Below, one piece after another: positions 54,224 to 61,718 of a stretch of 64,000 nt of DNA; the first letter of the stretch is position 1, and the number at the start of each line of letters is the position of its first letter. Under the pieces are notes generated by a model that was not told the DNA's origin, did no database searches, and was given only the letters and a program-made list of their open reading frames with translations. The translations under genes were made by a program, and so were the position numbers. The DNA is from JABDGR01 sp964561455. GTDB taxonomy: Bacteria > Verrucomicrobiota > Verrucomicrobiia > Opitutales > JABDGR01. The DNA is taken from NCBI GenBank assembly GCA_964561455.1, contig CAZLPS010000002.1, forward strand, positions 1 through 64,000, read 5' to 3'.

Positions 54224-55870
54224 TTATTTTCCTGGAGGCACGGTGGCAGCGGGAGCGGCGGAGGCCGCGGGCTTGGCGGCGGAGGGATTGGCCGGCAGCC
54301 CGTAGTGCACCGGGGAATCGCCATTTTCGGAGGTGGCCTTGAGGACGGCATCCACCGGAGCATCGGCGCAATTTACCACTACGGTTTGTTTGGAGTGGCT
54401 GGCGTGCTCGCGGTTGATTTCAAGGACGACAGTATATTTCCCTTGGGGGAGCGGATGGCCTTTGTCGTCCTTGCCATCCCAGACGAGGGTGTATTTGCCG
54501 TCGGGGCGGGTGGCACGGGTGAGCGGGAGGGCAAAATTGGCGCGGTTGCGGGGGTCACTCCACCAAAATGACAATTCAGGCCAATATTTGGCCTGGCGGC
54601 CCCAGACATCCACGGTGCGCACGGTGGCGTTCTTGTCGTTGACGATCCAGAGGGCAACATAAGCGCGCTTGCCGCGACCGGATTGGTTGGTCCCCAGCGT
54701 GAGATTGACGGCCACTTGAAAATCTTTGGGCCACGGGGATTGGGCTGCGGGCGAATCGGTGGTCGCGGGTGCGGCAGGCGCGCCCGGCGAAGGGGCTGAA
54801 GCAGCGGGTGAACTGGGTGCCGGGGGCACTTGGCTGGGCGCGGTGGGGGCCGGCACGGCGGCGACGAAAATTTTGGTGGCGTTGACGGTAGCTGTAAACG
54901 CGTCGCTGATGAAATGGGCCGTGGCGTGGATGTTGGCGAGAGCGGCCCCTTTTACCGCTCCGAGCACGCAGGCGGCGCTCGATAGCGCATTGGCGGTGAG
55001 GGCGTCAGAAGCGATTACGGTGGCGGCGGCAAAAGGACGCAGTGGTTGGAGCGTTAAGGGGCTGATGAGGTGCGAGTGGCGCTGGCCGGCGATGGAGAAT
55101 TGGCGCGCGTAGCCACCGCTGGTGGCGACGGCGGCGTCGCGGAGCGTGAAAGTGGCAACGGGGGCGGCGTTCTCGGCAGGATTGGCGGGGTTGGCGATAC
55201 CGAGGCGCCAGTCGGTATTGCCCCAGACTCGGATATCACCGCCGATGTCGAGCAGGCCGGCGGGGACAAGGCAGCGGGCAATGGCGACGGCGCGGTCAAT
55301 GATGTACCCCTTGCCAAGTGCATCCACGTTGTACGCAAGCGGTAGGCGCAGGGCGGCGCGCAGGGCGGATGTCGTTGGCGCGACGCCAGAATTCTCGGCG
55401 CCTTTCCAGGCGGCGATGACGTGGGCCAGGTTGACATTGATCGCGCCACCCGTGCGGTTGGCCCAAGTTTCGTAGGCCGCCAAGACTTCGGCGAGTTCCG
55501 GCGAGCGTACGGGCGCTCCAGCCATAACTTGCCGAATTTCGCTGGCCGGGTCGTAAGTGCTGAGGATGGCGCGCAGGCGCTCGATTTCGGATAAAATTTC
55601 TTCTTGGCAGTGGAGGGCGGTGGCGGGCTCGAGGGTGTGGAGGACGAGGTCGAGGGAGGTGCCGAGGACGCCGTCGAAATGAGCGGAAAATTCGCCGAGG
55701 GCCGTTTGCTCGAGGGCTTGGGAGTTGGGGGCTGCCAGCAGGTTTAACGCCGGTTGTTGCTGCGGCTGGGAAGGAGCCGCGGGATGGTTGCTTGCCATAT
55801 GGCCTTGGGCGGCATTGGCAAAAAGGGCTAGGCCGGTGGCAGTGTGGAGGAGGGGGAGGGAATTGGGCAC
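54224..55870 (-). CDS. FAD:protein FMN transferase (ApbE) fused to DUF2271
   Basis: A protein of about 548 residues with a GTG start that gives a signal-like N terminus (LPLLHTATGLALFANAAQG). ApbE domain: VDALGKGYIIDRAV, LLDIGGDIRVWG, VATSGGYARQF and HLISPLTL, with the metal-binding SDALTANAL. ApbE enzymes attach FMN to Thr of partner proteins outside the cytoplasm. After a Pro/Ala linker, about residues 400-530 form a DUF2271 domain (VAVNLTLGTNQSGRGKRAYVALWIVND, then YTLVWDGKDDKGHPLPQGKY). ApbE, DUF2271 and PepSY proteins are often encoded together; here the first two are one chain. Confidence 0.85.
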   Translation of the reverse strand: MPNSLPLLHTATGLALFANAAQGHMASNHPAAPSQPQQQPALNLLAAPNSQALEQTALGEFSAHFDGVLGTSLDLVLHTLEPATALHCQEEILSEIERLRAILSTYDPASEIRQVMAGAPVRSPELAEVLAAYETWANRTGGAINVNLAHVIAAWKGAENSGVAPTTSALRAALRLPLAYNVDALGKGYIIDRAVAIARCLVPAGLLDIGGDIRVWGNTDWRLGIANPANPAENAAPVATFTLRDAAVATSGGYARQFSIAGQRHSHLISPLTLQPLRPFAAATVIASDALTANALSSAACVLGAVKGAALANIHATAHFISDAFTATVNATKIFVAAVPAPTAPSQVPPAPSSPAASAPSPGAPAAPATTDSPAAQSPWPKDFQVAVNLTLGTNQSGRGKRAYVALWIVNDKNATVRTVDVWGRQAKYWPELSFWWSDPRNRANFALPLTRATRPDGKYTLVWDGKDDKGHPLPQGKYTVVLEINREHASHSKQTVVVNCADAPVDAVLKATSENGDSPVHYGLPANPSAAKPAASAAPAATVPPGK

Positions 55871-55937
55871 GGTAGAGCGAGGGTAGAAAGCTGTGAAACC
55901 GCGAAACTGCCCCAGAGTTACATAAAGCCGGTTTAGT

Positions 55938-57140
55938 TTACGCGAGCGGCACATCCAACTCGACCTCGGCGTCATAATTAACGCCGGGCAGGCCGAAGCC
56001 AAAGAGTTTTAGAAACTCCTGCTGGTAGCGGGGGAAGGCGGTCAAGGTGTCGAGGTTGGTTGTGGTGACTTCGGGCCAGATTTTTTTGACCTCATCCTGA
56101 ATGTCGGTGCGCATTTCCCAGTCGTCCACGCGGAGGCGTCCGGCGGAATCGGCGGTTGCGCCTTGGCCGTCGGCGCGGTAGAGCTGGGTCGCGAAGAGGC
56201 GCTGGATTTGTTCAATGCAGCCTTCGTCCACCTTTTTCTCGGCCATGACCTTGAGCAGGATGCAGAGGTAGAGAGGGACCACCGGGATGGCAGAGCTCGC
56301 CTGGGTGACCACGGCTTTGTTGACGGAGACCCAGGCTTTGCCGCCAAGATCTTTGAGTTTTGCCGTCAAACGGGCTGCGGTGGCTTCGAGGTGTTCCTTG
56401 GCGATGCCGATCGTACCATTGCGATAAATGGGATAAGTACCCTCGGGCCCGATGTAGGAATAAGCGACGGTAATGGCGCCGGGGGCAAGGAGGTTGTGGT
56501 GGCGGAGGGCGTCAATCCAGAGTTCCCAATCTTCGCCACCCATCACTTTGGTGGTCTGGCGAATTTCCTCGTCGGTCGCGGGCTCTATGGTGAGGTCAAA
56601 AACTTCCTTTTTATCCGTGTCGAGCGTGCGGCCCGTGAACGGCGCGCCCGTGGGCTTGAGTACGGATTTGTAAACTTCGCCTGAGCGCGGGTCGGTGCGC
56701 CGGGGGGAGGCGAGGCTGTAAATGACCAAATCCACCGGGCCGAGGTCTTCCTTCAGGCGGGCGATGGTTTGCAGTTTGATATCCTCGGAAAAGGCATCGC
56801 CGTTGATGCTCTTGGCGTAGAGTCCATCGGCGTGGGCCGCCTGTTCGAAAGCGGTGGAATTATACCAGCCAGCGGAGGCGGGGCGACCCTTGTCGGTGGG
56901 GCGTTCAAAAAAGACGCCGAAGGTGGCGGCCCTGGCGCCAAATGCTGCGACAATGCGCGAGGAGAGGCCATAGCCGGTGGAAGCGCCGATGATCAGAACT
57001 TTCTTGGGCCCGCGGGTGAGCGGCGGCTGGGATTGGACGTGGGCGATTTGTTCGCGCACATTCGCGGCGCAGCCAGTCGGGTGGGCGGTGACGCAGACGA
57101 AGCCACGGACCTTGGGTTTGACGACAGCGAGGGTAGGCAC
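55938..57140 (-). CDS. fabV: trans-2-enoyl-ACP/CoA reductase FabV
   Basis: A 400-residue NADH-dependent enoyl reductase, the last step of fatty acid elongation. It begins VVKPKVRGFVCVTAHPTGC, the diagnostic FabV start. The NAD loop is IIGASTGYGLSSR, the Rossmann extension is YSLASPRRT, and the Tyr-x8-Lys pair is in YRNGTIGIAK. The GTG at 57140 lies five codons before the conserved start and falls inside an octamer array, so translation starts within repeat DNA. No other fab gene is adjacent. Confidence 0.93.
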   Translation of the reverse strand: MPTLAVVKPKVRGFVCVTAHPTGCAANVREQIAHVQSQPPLTRGPKKVLIIGASTGYGLSSRIVAAFGARAATFGVFFERPTDKGRPASAGWYNSTAFEQAAHADGLYAKSINGDAFSEDIKLQTIARLKEDLGPVDLVIYSLASPRRTDPRSGEVYKSVLKPTGAPFTGRTLDTDKKEVFDLTIEPATDEEIRQTTKVMGGEDWELWIDALRHHNLLAPGAITVAYSYIGPEGTYPIYRNGTIGIAKEHLEATAARLTAKLKDLGGKAWVSVNKAVVTQASSAIPVVPLYLCILLKVMAEKKVDEGCIEQIQRLFATQLYRADGQGATADSAGRLRVDDWEMRTDIQDEVKKIWPEVTTTNLDTLTAFPRYQQEFLKLFGFGLPGVNYDAEVELDVPLA

Positions 57141-57167
57141 TGAGGCACTAAGGCACTGAGGCACTGA
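57136..57167. repeat. octamer array at the fabV start
   Basis: Four 8-bp units on the plus strand (GGCACTGA, GGCACTAA, GGCACTGA, GGCACTGA). The fabV GTG start codon (57138-57140 on the minus strand) sits in the last unit. Confidence 0.75.
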
Positions 57168-57203
57168 GGTTTCAAACCAAATTTAACTTTGTGCTCCGGG
57201 GGA

Positions 57204-57313
57204 GTTTGCGGTTTACAGTTTACGGTTTACGGTTGCTCGCCCGGACTGAATCGCTGTTCTCAGTGAATTTTGAGGCGTTGAAACCGCAAACTGTAAACCG
57301 AAAACCGTAAACC
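57204..57313 (+). repeat. inverted heptamer array abutting a start codon
   Basis: Left heptamers (GTTTGCG, GTTTACA, GTTTACG, GTTTACG) at 57204-57231 are mirrored at 57280-57313. The segment 57209-57228 pairs with 57281-57300 with one mismatch. The right arm ends at the base before the ATG at 57314. Confidence 0.8.
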
Positions 57314-58369
57314 ATGTCTTCCTCTGAAATCGGCGCCATTTTTGACTGGGATGGTGTTATCATTGATTCCTCGGCCGCGCATGAGCAGAGCTGGGACTTG
57401 CTGGCGGTGGAGGAAAAGCGGGTGTTGCCGCCGGGGCATTTCAAGGCGGGCTTCGGGCGCAAGAACCAGTTTATCATCCCGCAAATCTTAAAGTGGGCGG
57501 ATGATCCGGCGGAAATCGCGCGTCTGGGCGCGCGCAAGGAGGAGCTCTATCGCGAGATATTGAAAACGACGGGGATATCGGCGCTGCCCGGAGTGCGAGA
57601 GTTGCTCGAAGGGCTGCGCGCGGTGGGCGTGCCGTGTGTGGTGGGATCGTCAACGCCGCGGGTCAACATTGACCACGTGATGACTTTGGCGAAGCTGCAC
57701 GGATTTTTTGCGGATATCGTCAGCGCTGAGGACGTGAGTCACGGGAAGCCCGACCCCGAGGTGTTTTTGAAAGCCGCGGCGAAAATCAACCGGGTTCCAG
57801 CAAAATGCGTGGTGTTCGAGGACGCGTTTGTCGGCCTGGAGGCAGCGCGGGCGGGGGGATTCAAATGCATCGGGGTGGGGACGACGAATTCGGTGGGGAG
57901 CTTGCAGGGGAGGTGCGATTTGGCGGTGTTTAGGTTGGATAAAATATCGGCAGCAGATGTAGCAGCTTTGGTAGTTCCCAGGAATCCTTGCCCTTGCTGC
58001 GGATACTTGATGTTCAATGAACCACCCGGGTCATTTGCAATTTGCGATATTTGCTATTGGGAAGACGATATTGTCCAATTGGCATTCCCAGATTGGGAGG
58101 GAGGTGCCAATACACCTTCTTTGATTCAGGCACAGGGCAATTATTGCAAATTCGGCGTATATGACCTCAAAATGCTTTCTCGCGTCAGGTCGGCAAACAA
58201 CGGTGACTTGCGTGATCCCTCATGGAGGCCGATAGACAAAACCAAAGATCGTTACCTGCATGTGTCAAAGTCCGAGGATCGCGATTTATGGCAAACCACA
58301 AAGGGCATCGATGGCATTTGTCTATATTATTGGCGTAAAGAATATTGGTTGTGCAGTCTCAAGAATTGA
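57314..58369 (+). CDS. HAD-family phosphatase fused to a CPCC cysteine-rich domain
   Basis: A 351-residue protein. Residues 7-218 are a beta-phosphoglucomutase-like HAD hydrolase: IFDWDGVIIDS with the nucleophile Asp11 and Asp13, VVGSSTPR as motif II, Lys in HGKPDPEVF and VFEDAFVGLEAA as the acidic motif. From residue 226 a CPCC cysteine-rich domain follows: CPCCGY, a second pair CDIC at 244-247, and WEDD...GGANTPSLIQAQGNYCKFG. The second part is visibly less GC-rich than the first. CPCC proteins usually stand alone, so this may be a recent in-frame join. The substrates of both parts are unknown. Confidence 0.8.
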   Translation: MSSSEIGAIFDWDGVIIDSSAAHEQSWDLLAVEEKRVLPPGHFKAGFGRKNQFIIPQILKWADDPAEIARLGARKEELYREILKTTGISALPGVRELLEGLRAVGVPCVVGSSTPRVNIDHVMTLAKLHGFFADIVSAEDVSHGKPDPEVFLKAAAKINRVPAKCVVFEDAFVGLEAARAGGFKCIGVGTTNSVGSLQGRCDLAVFRLDKISAADVAALVVPRNPCPCCGYLMFNEPPGSFAICDICYWEDDIVQLAFPDWEGGANTPSLIQAQGNYCKFGVYDLKMLSRVRSANNGDLRDPSWRPIDKTKDRYLHVSKSEDRDLWQTTKGIDGICLYYWRKEYWLCSLKN

Positions 58370-58405
58370 TCCGGAAATTGAATTGCGGTCTACTCGATTA
58401 GGCAC

Positions 58406-58423
58406 TTGACGTTTTAACGTCAA
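58406..58423 (+). promoter_or_regulatory. probable operator of the RHH-RelE toxin-antitoxin operon
   Basis: An 8-bp perfect inverted repeat, TTGACGTT then two bases then AACGTCAA, stands 16 bases before the antitoxin start. Its left half contains a TTGACG -35-like hexamer. Ribbon-helix-helix antitoxins bind short palindromes of this kind. Confidence 0.55.
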
Positions 58424-58439
58424 AGCGCAAGCTTGTTTC

Positions 58440-58661
58440 ATGACTCGCGCCACCGTTTACTTCGATGAGGGCTTGCACAAGGCGCTGAAAATCAAGGCCT
58501 TGGAGAATGATACTACGCTTTCCAGCGTCGTGAATGAAGTTGTTCGGTCCTCCCTCCTCGAGGACATGGAGGATCTTCACGACCTTCAGGAGAGAAAGAA
58601 AGAGAAGCCGATTGCTTACGAATCCTTTCTCAAGGAGTTAAAGCGCCGTGGACAAATATGA
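58440..58661 (+). CDS. ribbon-helix-helix (CopG-like) antitoxin
   Basis: A 73-residue protein. The N terminus RATVYFDEGLHKALKIKALENDTTLSSVVNEVVRSSL is a ribbon-helix-helix DNA-binding fold. The C-terminal third is charged and would bind the toxin. It overlaps the RelE-like gene by 14 bases. The palindrome at 58406-58423 is a likely self-regulatory site. Together with the next gene it is a complete type II module. Confidence 0.85.
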   Translation: MTRATVYFDEGLHKALKIKALENDTTLSSVVNEVVRSSLLEDMEDLHDLQERKKEKPIAYESFLKELKRRGQI

Positions 58662-58908
58662 GTTAGTAGTGAAGCCGTCAGTGCAAAAAGACGTGCGGGG
58701 GATTCCGCCGAAGGATTTGCGTCGGATTCTCGAACGGATGGAAGCGTTGCGGGACGAACCCCGACCGGCGAACGGCGTCAAACTTTCGGGGCAGGAGGCG
58801 TACCGGATTCGCCAGGGAAATTACCGAATCATATACGAGTTGGATGACACCAAGCGAATTGTGACAATCGCTAAAATCGGTCACCGGCGGGAAGTTTATC
58901 GGAAATAA
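58648..58908 (+). CDS. RelE/ParE-family toxin
   Basis: An 86-residue protein with a GTG start, preceded by an AAGGAG Shine-Dalgarno sequence, which most genes in this window lack. The RelE fold shows as KPSVQKDVRGIPPKDLRRIL, KLSGQEAYRIRQGNYRIIYELDD and a final IAKIGHRREVY strand. The Arg and Tyr/His residues of mRNA-cleaving RelE members are present in RIRQGNYRIIY and HRREVY. The ribosome-binding site and the module suggest transfer from another lineage. Confidence 0.88.
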   Translation: MDKYELVVKPSVQKDVRGIPPKDLRRILERMEALRDEPRPANGVKLSGQEAYRIRQGNYRIIYELDDTKRIVTIAKIGHRREVYRK

Positions 58909-58909
58909 T

Positions 58910-59278
58910 TCACCCCAACCCCCGCCGTTCCAAATCGCCCTCATCGAAGCGGAGATAGTGCCCCAGTTCATGGAGGTAGGTGGTGCGGACTTCGGCGTCG
59001 AAAATCGCGGGATTTTCCTCGGCGTATTCCCAGATGTTATTTAGAAAAAGGATAATTTGCGAGGGCATCGGGTCGAGGCCTGGATCTTCGCCATGCGCCG
59101 GTCCTACAAAAAGGCCCAGTGTGTCCTCATCCACCTCGTCGTCGACCCATTCGGGGCCGGGGGCTGGCTCGAAGAGGACCGGAACGGCGGTCGCCGGCTC
59201 GCGCAGCTCCGCCGGGAGCGCCTTTTGGGTGCGGGCGACCACGGCTTCGGCGCGTAGGAGGAGCTGGGGGAAGCGCAT
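58910..59278 (-). CDS. zincin-like metallopeptidase family protein
   Basis: A 122-residue protein. The zinc motif is HELGHYLRFDE (HExxHxxxxxE) near the C terminus, after a VRTTYLHE helix. NNIWEYAEENP and a preceding acidic stretch (WVDDEVDEDTLGLF) are typical of this short, mostly unstudied peptidase family. It has no signal peptide. The gene ends two bases after the RelE stop on the opposite strand. An inverted nonamer repeat lies immediately upstream of its start. Confidence 0.8.
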   Translation of the reverse strand: MRFPQLLLRAEAVVARTQKALPAELREPATAVPVLFEPAPGPEWVDDEVDEDTLGLFVGPAHGEDPGLDPMPSQIILFLNNIWEYAEENPAIFDAEVRTTYLHELGHYLRFDEGDLERRGLG

Positions 59279-59291
59279 AAGATAATTTTTA

Positions 59292-59342
59292 CCACGGATG
59301 GCAACGGTAGCACAGATTAATGAAAATCCGTGAAATCCGTGG
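59292..59342. repeat. inverted nonamer repeat upstream of the zincin gene
   Basis: CCACGGATG, GCAACGGTA and GCACAGATT on the left face two CCACGGATT-like units on the right, read in reverse. CCACGGAT at 59292-59299 pairs with 59335-59342. The arm nearest the zincin gene ends 13 bases before its ATG. Confidence 0.7.
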
Positions 59343-59588
59343 TTTCAGGATCATTTTCGTGTTCTTAGAGCCAACCAAAATTGTGAATAAGCCGGGTTGT
59401 GTGAATCTTGTGCAAAGAAAGAACAACAATTCGTTGCGGGAACGCCATATTTGGGCGATTTTGGACGCTTCGTTCATCGCGGAGCCACCCCGGCTCTGAA
59501 ATGAGCGCTTTTGGCCAGGAAAACGCCCTATTTTGGCTGAAAAGCCGGTGAAATCGCTAATGTAGGCATTAAATTTGCTTAATCTAAA

Positions 59589-59636
59589 CCCCTACCTGTA
59601 GGGGGGTAATGAAAAAAGTAACACTAAATGTAGTGG
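59589..59636 (+). promoter_or_regulatory. two NrdR-box-like palindromes
   Basis: CCCCTACCTGTAGGGG (59589-59604) and ACACTAAATGTAGTGG (59621-59636) are 16-bp palindromes whose starts are 32 bases apart, close to three helical turns. Eleven of the 16 positions agree between them. The second is near the known NrdR consensus (acaCwAtATaTwGtgt). They lie just before a TTGACA hexamer and the nrd genes. Confidence 0.7.
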
Positions 59637-59643
59637 TAGGGGC

Positions 59644-59675
59644 TTGACAAAGCTCCAATTCTGCACGACTAATAC
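59644..59675 (+). promoter_or_regulatory. possible nrd promoter
   Basis: TTGACA at 59644-59649 is an exact -35 hexamer. The best -10 candidates are ACTAAT (59668-59673, spacing 18) and TAATAC (59670-59675, spacing 20), so the -10 is uncertain. Confidence 0.4.
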
Positions 59676-59905
59676 CCTCCACGCAGGCGATTGTGGATTT
59701 GCGGCCGCTCCCGACCGAACCCCTCGCAGTTTCCTGTGCTGTTTTTTCCGCGCCTTCGGCGTACCGGGCCTTGCTTGCGCCAGTCGCCCGAAGCGCGAAA
59801 AAAACAGAACCTAAATCGAACCAAAACCGAATAAACCGCCTCAAAACCGATCCGTCGCCCGTCCCACCCGTCCGACGCCACCCCCACGAACTGAAAACTG
59901 CCGCC

Positions 59906-61003
59906 ATGCCCGCCGATACCGTCACTTACCAAATTGGTCCGAAATCTTTTCTCCTCGACCGCCAGAAAGCCGAAGAAGCCTATGCCGCGAAGCGCGTCAT
60001 CAACGGCCGGCAGACAATGTTCTTCAACATCCTGCCGCTGAAATACACGTGGGCCTATGAGCTCTACAAGAAGATGAAGGCCAACCATTGGGAGCCCGAA
60101 GACCTCCCAATGCAAAAGGACTGCGAGCAATGGCGCGACAGCTCGAAGGCCATCACGGACGTGGACCGCTGGATCATCAAGATGGCGATTGGCTACTTCT
60201 CCGCCGCCGAGGGCATTGTGGGTGATAATATCCTGCACGTCGTTCGTGAAGTCGTGACCGCGCCGGAGTTGAAGCTCGTCCTGGGTCGCCACGCGCATGA
60301 GGAGAACATTCACGCCGACTCCTTGGTATACATGATCAGCTCGCTGGGCATCAACCCCCACGAATGCGAGGCTATGTTTGAGGACATTCCGACCATCAAG
60401 CGCAAGACGAGCTTCGTGACCAGCAACTCCAAGGCCCTGCGCCGTGATTTGGACCTCAAGGACCCGGCGACCAAGCAGGCCTTGGCCAAAAATATTTTTC
60501 TGTTTGGCCAGGTCATGGAGGGTACGCAGTTCTACGGGCTGTTCGGCATGGTGCTTTCGCTTTATCGGCAGAACAAGTTCCCGGGCATCGGGCAGATGTT
60601 CCGCTACACCTTGCGCGACGAAAGCAACCACATCGAAGTCTTCCGCAATCTGCTCATGGATCTGGTCGAGGAGAACAAGGAGATTTGGACCCCGGCGTTT
60701 CGCCAGGAACTATCCGACCTCATGGCCGAGGGCGTGGCGATTGAAAAGGACTTCATCCGCGATTGCCTGCCCTTAAGCGGCGTGGGCCTGACGGCGAGCG
60801 AGTTCATGCAATATATAGATTACATTGCCGACCGCCGCCTTGAGGGCGTGGGCCTGAAGCCCCTGAATCCGGGCATCACTAACCCGCTGCCTTGGCTGGC
60901 GGAAATGATGGACATCAAGAAGGAACAAAACTTCTTTGAAGGCCGCGTCACCGAGTATCAAAAGTCCAGCTCCCTCGGCGACATCCACAACGATGATCTG
61001 TAG
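59906..61003 (+). CDS. nrdB: ribonucleoside-diphosphate reductase beta subunit lacking the radical tyrosine
   Basis: A 365-residue ferritin-fold R2 protein that generates the radical for ribonucleotide reduction. The metal ligands are Glu102 (SAAEGIVGDN), Glu133 and His136 (HEENIH), Glu205 (VMEGTQFY), and Glu239 and His242 (RDESNH). The position four after His136, which is the radical Tyr in E. coli and Phe in chlamydial class Ic, is Leu140. Glu102 and the flanking residues also match the chlamydial form. A Mn/Fe or Mn/Mn cofactor without a tyrosyl radical is likely. The ATG at 59906 follows ACTGCCGCC. It is unusual that nrdB precedes nrdA. Confidence 0.92.
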   Translation: MPADTVTYQIGPKSFLLDRQKAEEAYAAKRVINGRQTMFFNILPLKYTWAYELYKKMKANHWEPEDLPMQKDCEQWRDSSKAITDVDRWIIKMAIGYFSAAEGIVGDNILHVVREVVTAPELKLVLGRHAHEENIHADSLVYMISSLGINPHECEAMFEDIPTIKRKTSFVTSNSKALRRDLDLKDPATKQALAKNIFLFGQVMEGTQFYGLFGMVLSLYRQNKFPGIGQMFRYTLRDESNHIEVFRNLLMDLVEENKEIWTPAFRQELSDLMAEGVAIEKDFIRDCLPLSGVGLTASEFMQYIDYIADRRLEGVGLKPLNPGITNPLPWLAEMMDIKKEQNFFEGRVTEYQKSSSLGDIHNDDL

Positions 61004-61011
61004 AGCGAAAA

Positions 61012-61046
61012 ATTCAGAATTCAGAATTTAGAATGCAGAACTGATC
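61012..61046 (+). repeat. heptamer array downstream of nrdB
   Basis: Five heptamers, ATTCAGA twice, then ATTTAGA, ATGCAGA and ACTGATC, begin nine bases after the nrdB stop codon. An inverted AGAATTA-type array lies at 61675-61717, so the two enclose the DUF1232 gene. Further GAAACCC-type heptamers follow at about 61093-61120. Confidence 0.7.
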
Positions 61047-61140
61047 GCCAAGGCCAAAAACCAACTGACCGCGGACCTTTAACTCGAAACCCAAAACCCG
61101 ATACGCGAAACTTTTTCCTGTCTTCCAACGCAATGACCGC

Positions 61141-61572
61141 GTGCAACCTCAAGGTTCCCAACACTTTCCCCGGCAAGGTTGCCTCGGCGTGGTTTTCGCG
61201 CCGGTGCGGTGGGGCGCGGAAAAAGCAATTGTTCTTTACTATGTTGGCACCGACCCCAAGGTTTCGCTTTGGGCCAAAAGGTGCCTGTTTGGCGCGGTGT
61301 TCTACATCATTTCACCGCTTGGCATTGCGCTCGATTTCCTGCCGCCCATTGGCGAGGTGGACGATCTAGTCGCCTTCGTGATTGCCGTTGGCGCGGTTGC
61401 CTTCTCAATCAAACCCTACCACAAACTCCAAGCGAAAGAAAAAATCCGGCAGATGTTCGGGGGGCCACCCGCCCCGCGCCCACCTCCGCCAAGGCCACTG
61501 CCTTCGCCGGTACCACCATCCACCAATCACGCCATGCCACCCAACATTCCGCCGATGTTGCCGCCGAGTTAG
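61141..61572 (+). CDS. DUF1232 (YkvA-like) membrane protein
   Basis: A protein of up to 143 residues. The central part reads AEKAIVLYYVGTDPKVSLWAKR followed by the membrane hairpin AVFYIISPLGIALDFLPPIGEVDDL, the DUF1232 signature. Residues from about 105 to the end are Pro-rich. The GTG at 61141 is the first start in this frame; the real start may be later, because the first 25 residues do not look conserved. An ATG at 61133 is out of frame. Function unknown. The gene stands between nrdB and nrdA and is enclosed by inverted heptamer arrays. Confidence 0.65.
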   Translation: MQPQGSQHFPRQGCLGVVFAPVRWGAEKAIVLYYVGTDPKVSLWAKRCLFGAVFYIISPLGIALDFLPPIGEVDDLVAFVIAVGAVAFSIKPYHKLQAKEKIRQMFGGPPAPRPPPPRPLPSPVPPSTNHAMPPNIPPMLPPS

Positions 61573-61579
61573 ACGGAGG

Positions 61580-61615
61580 TCCGTCACGTCGGACTGGTCT
61601 GACTGGTCGGACAAT
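61580..61615 (+). repeat. TCNGACNNG nonamer array downstream of the DUF1232 gene
   Basis: Units TCCGTCACG, TCGGACTGG, TCTGACTGG and TCGGACAAT begin seven bases after the stop codon. They belong to the same family as the arrays at 27315, 33411 and 35057. Confidence 0.8.
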
Positions 61616-61674
61616 TCAGCAAATTGAAAACCAAATTTGCCGCAAACTTTGACCTCACGCCTTTCACCCCTCCT

Positions 61675-61717
61675 GTTTTTCTTAATTCTGCCTTCTTAAT
61701 TCCTAATTCCCTACTCC
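61675..61717. repeat. inverted heptamer array upstream of nrdA
   Basis: Read in reverse the units are GGGAGTA, GGGAATTA, GGAATTA, AGAAGGC and AGAATTA. The array is the inverted partner of 61012-61046 and ends two bases before the nrdA ATG. Confidence 0.6.
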
Positions 61718-61718
61718 C

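Larger units (their letters stand above)
59279..59905. other. long intergenic region upstream of nrdB
   Basis: This 627-base stretch contains no convincing gene. It holds a nonamer hairpin (59292-59342), two NrdR-box-like palindromes (59589-59636), a possible promoter at 59644 and a leader of about 230 bases before the nrdB ATG. The part at 59345-59580 shows nothing recognisable. Confidence 0.7.

Noticed and set aside
61133..61369. ORF starting at the ATG 61133 between nrdB and nrdA
   Set aside because: Its frame lacks the DUF1232 signature, which lies in the overlapping frame of 61141-61572.
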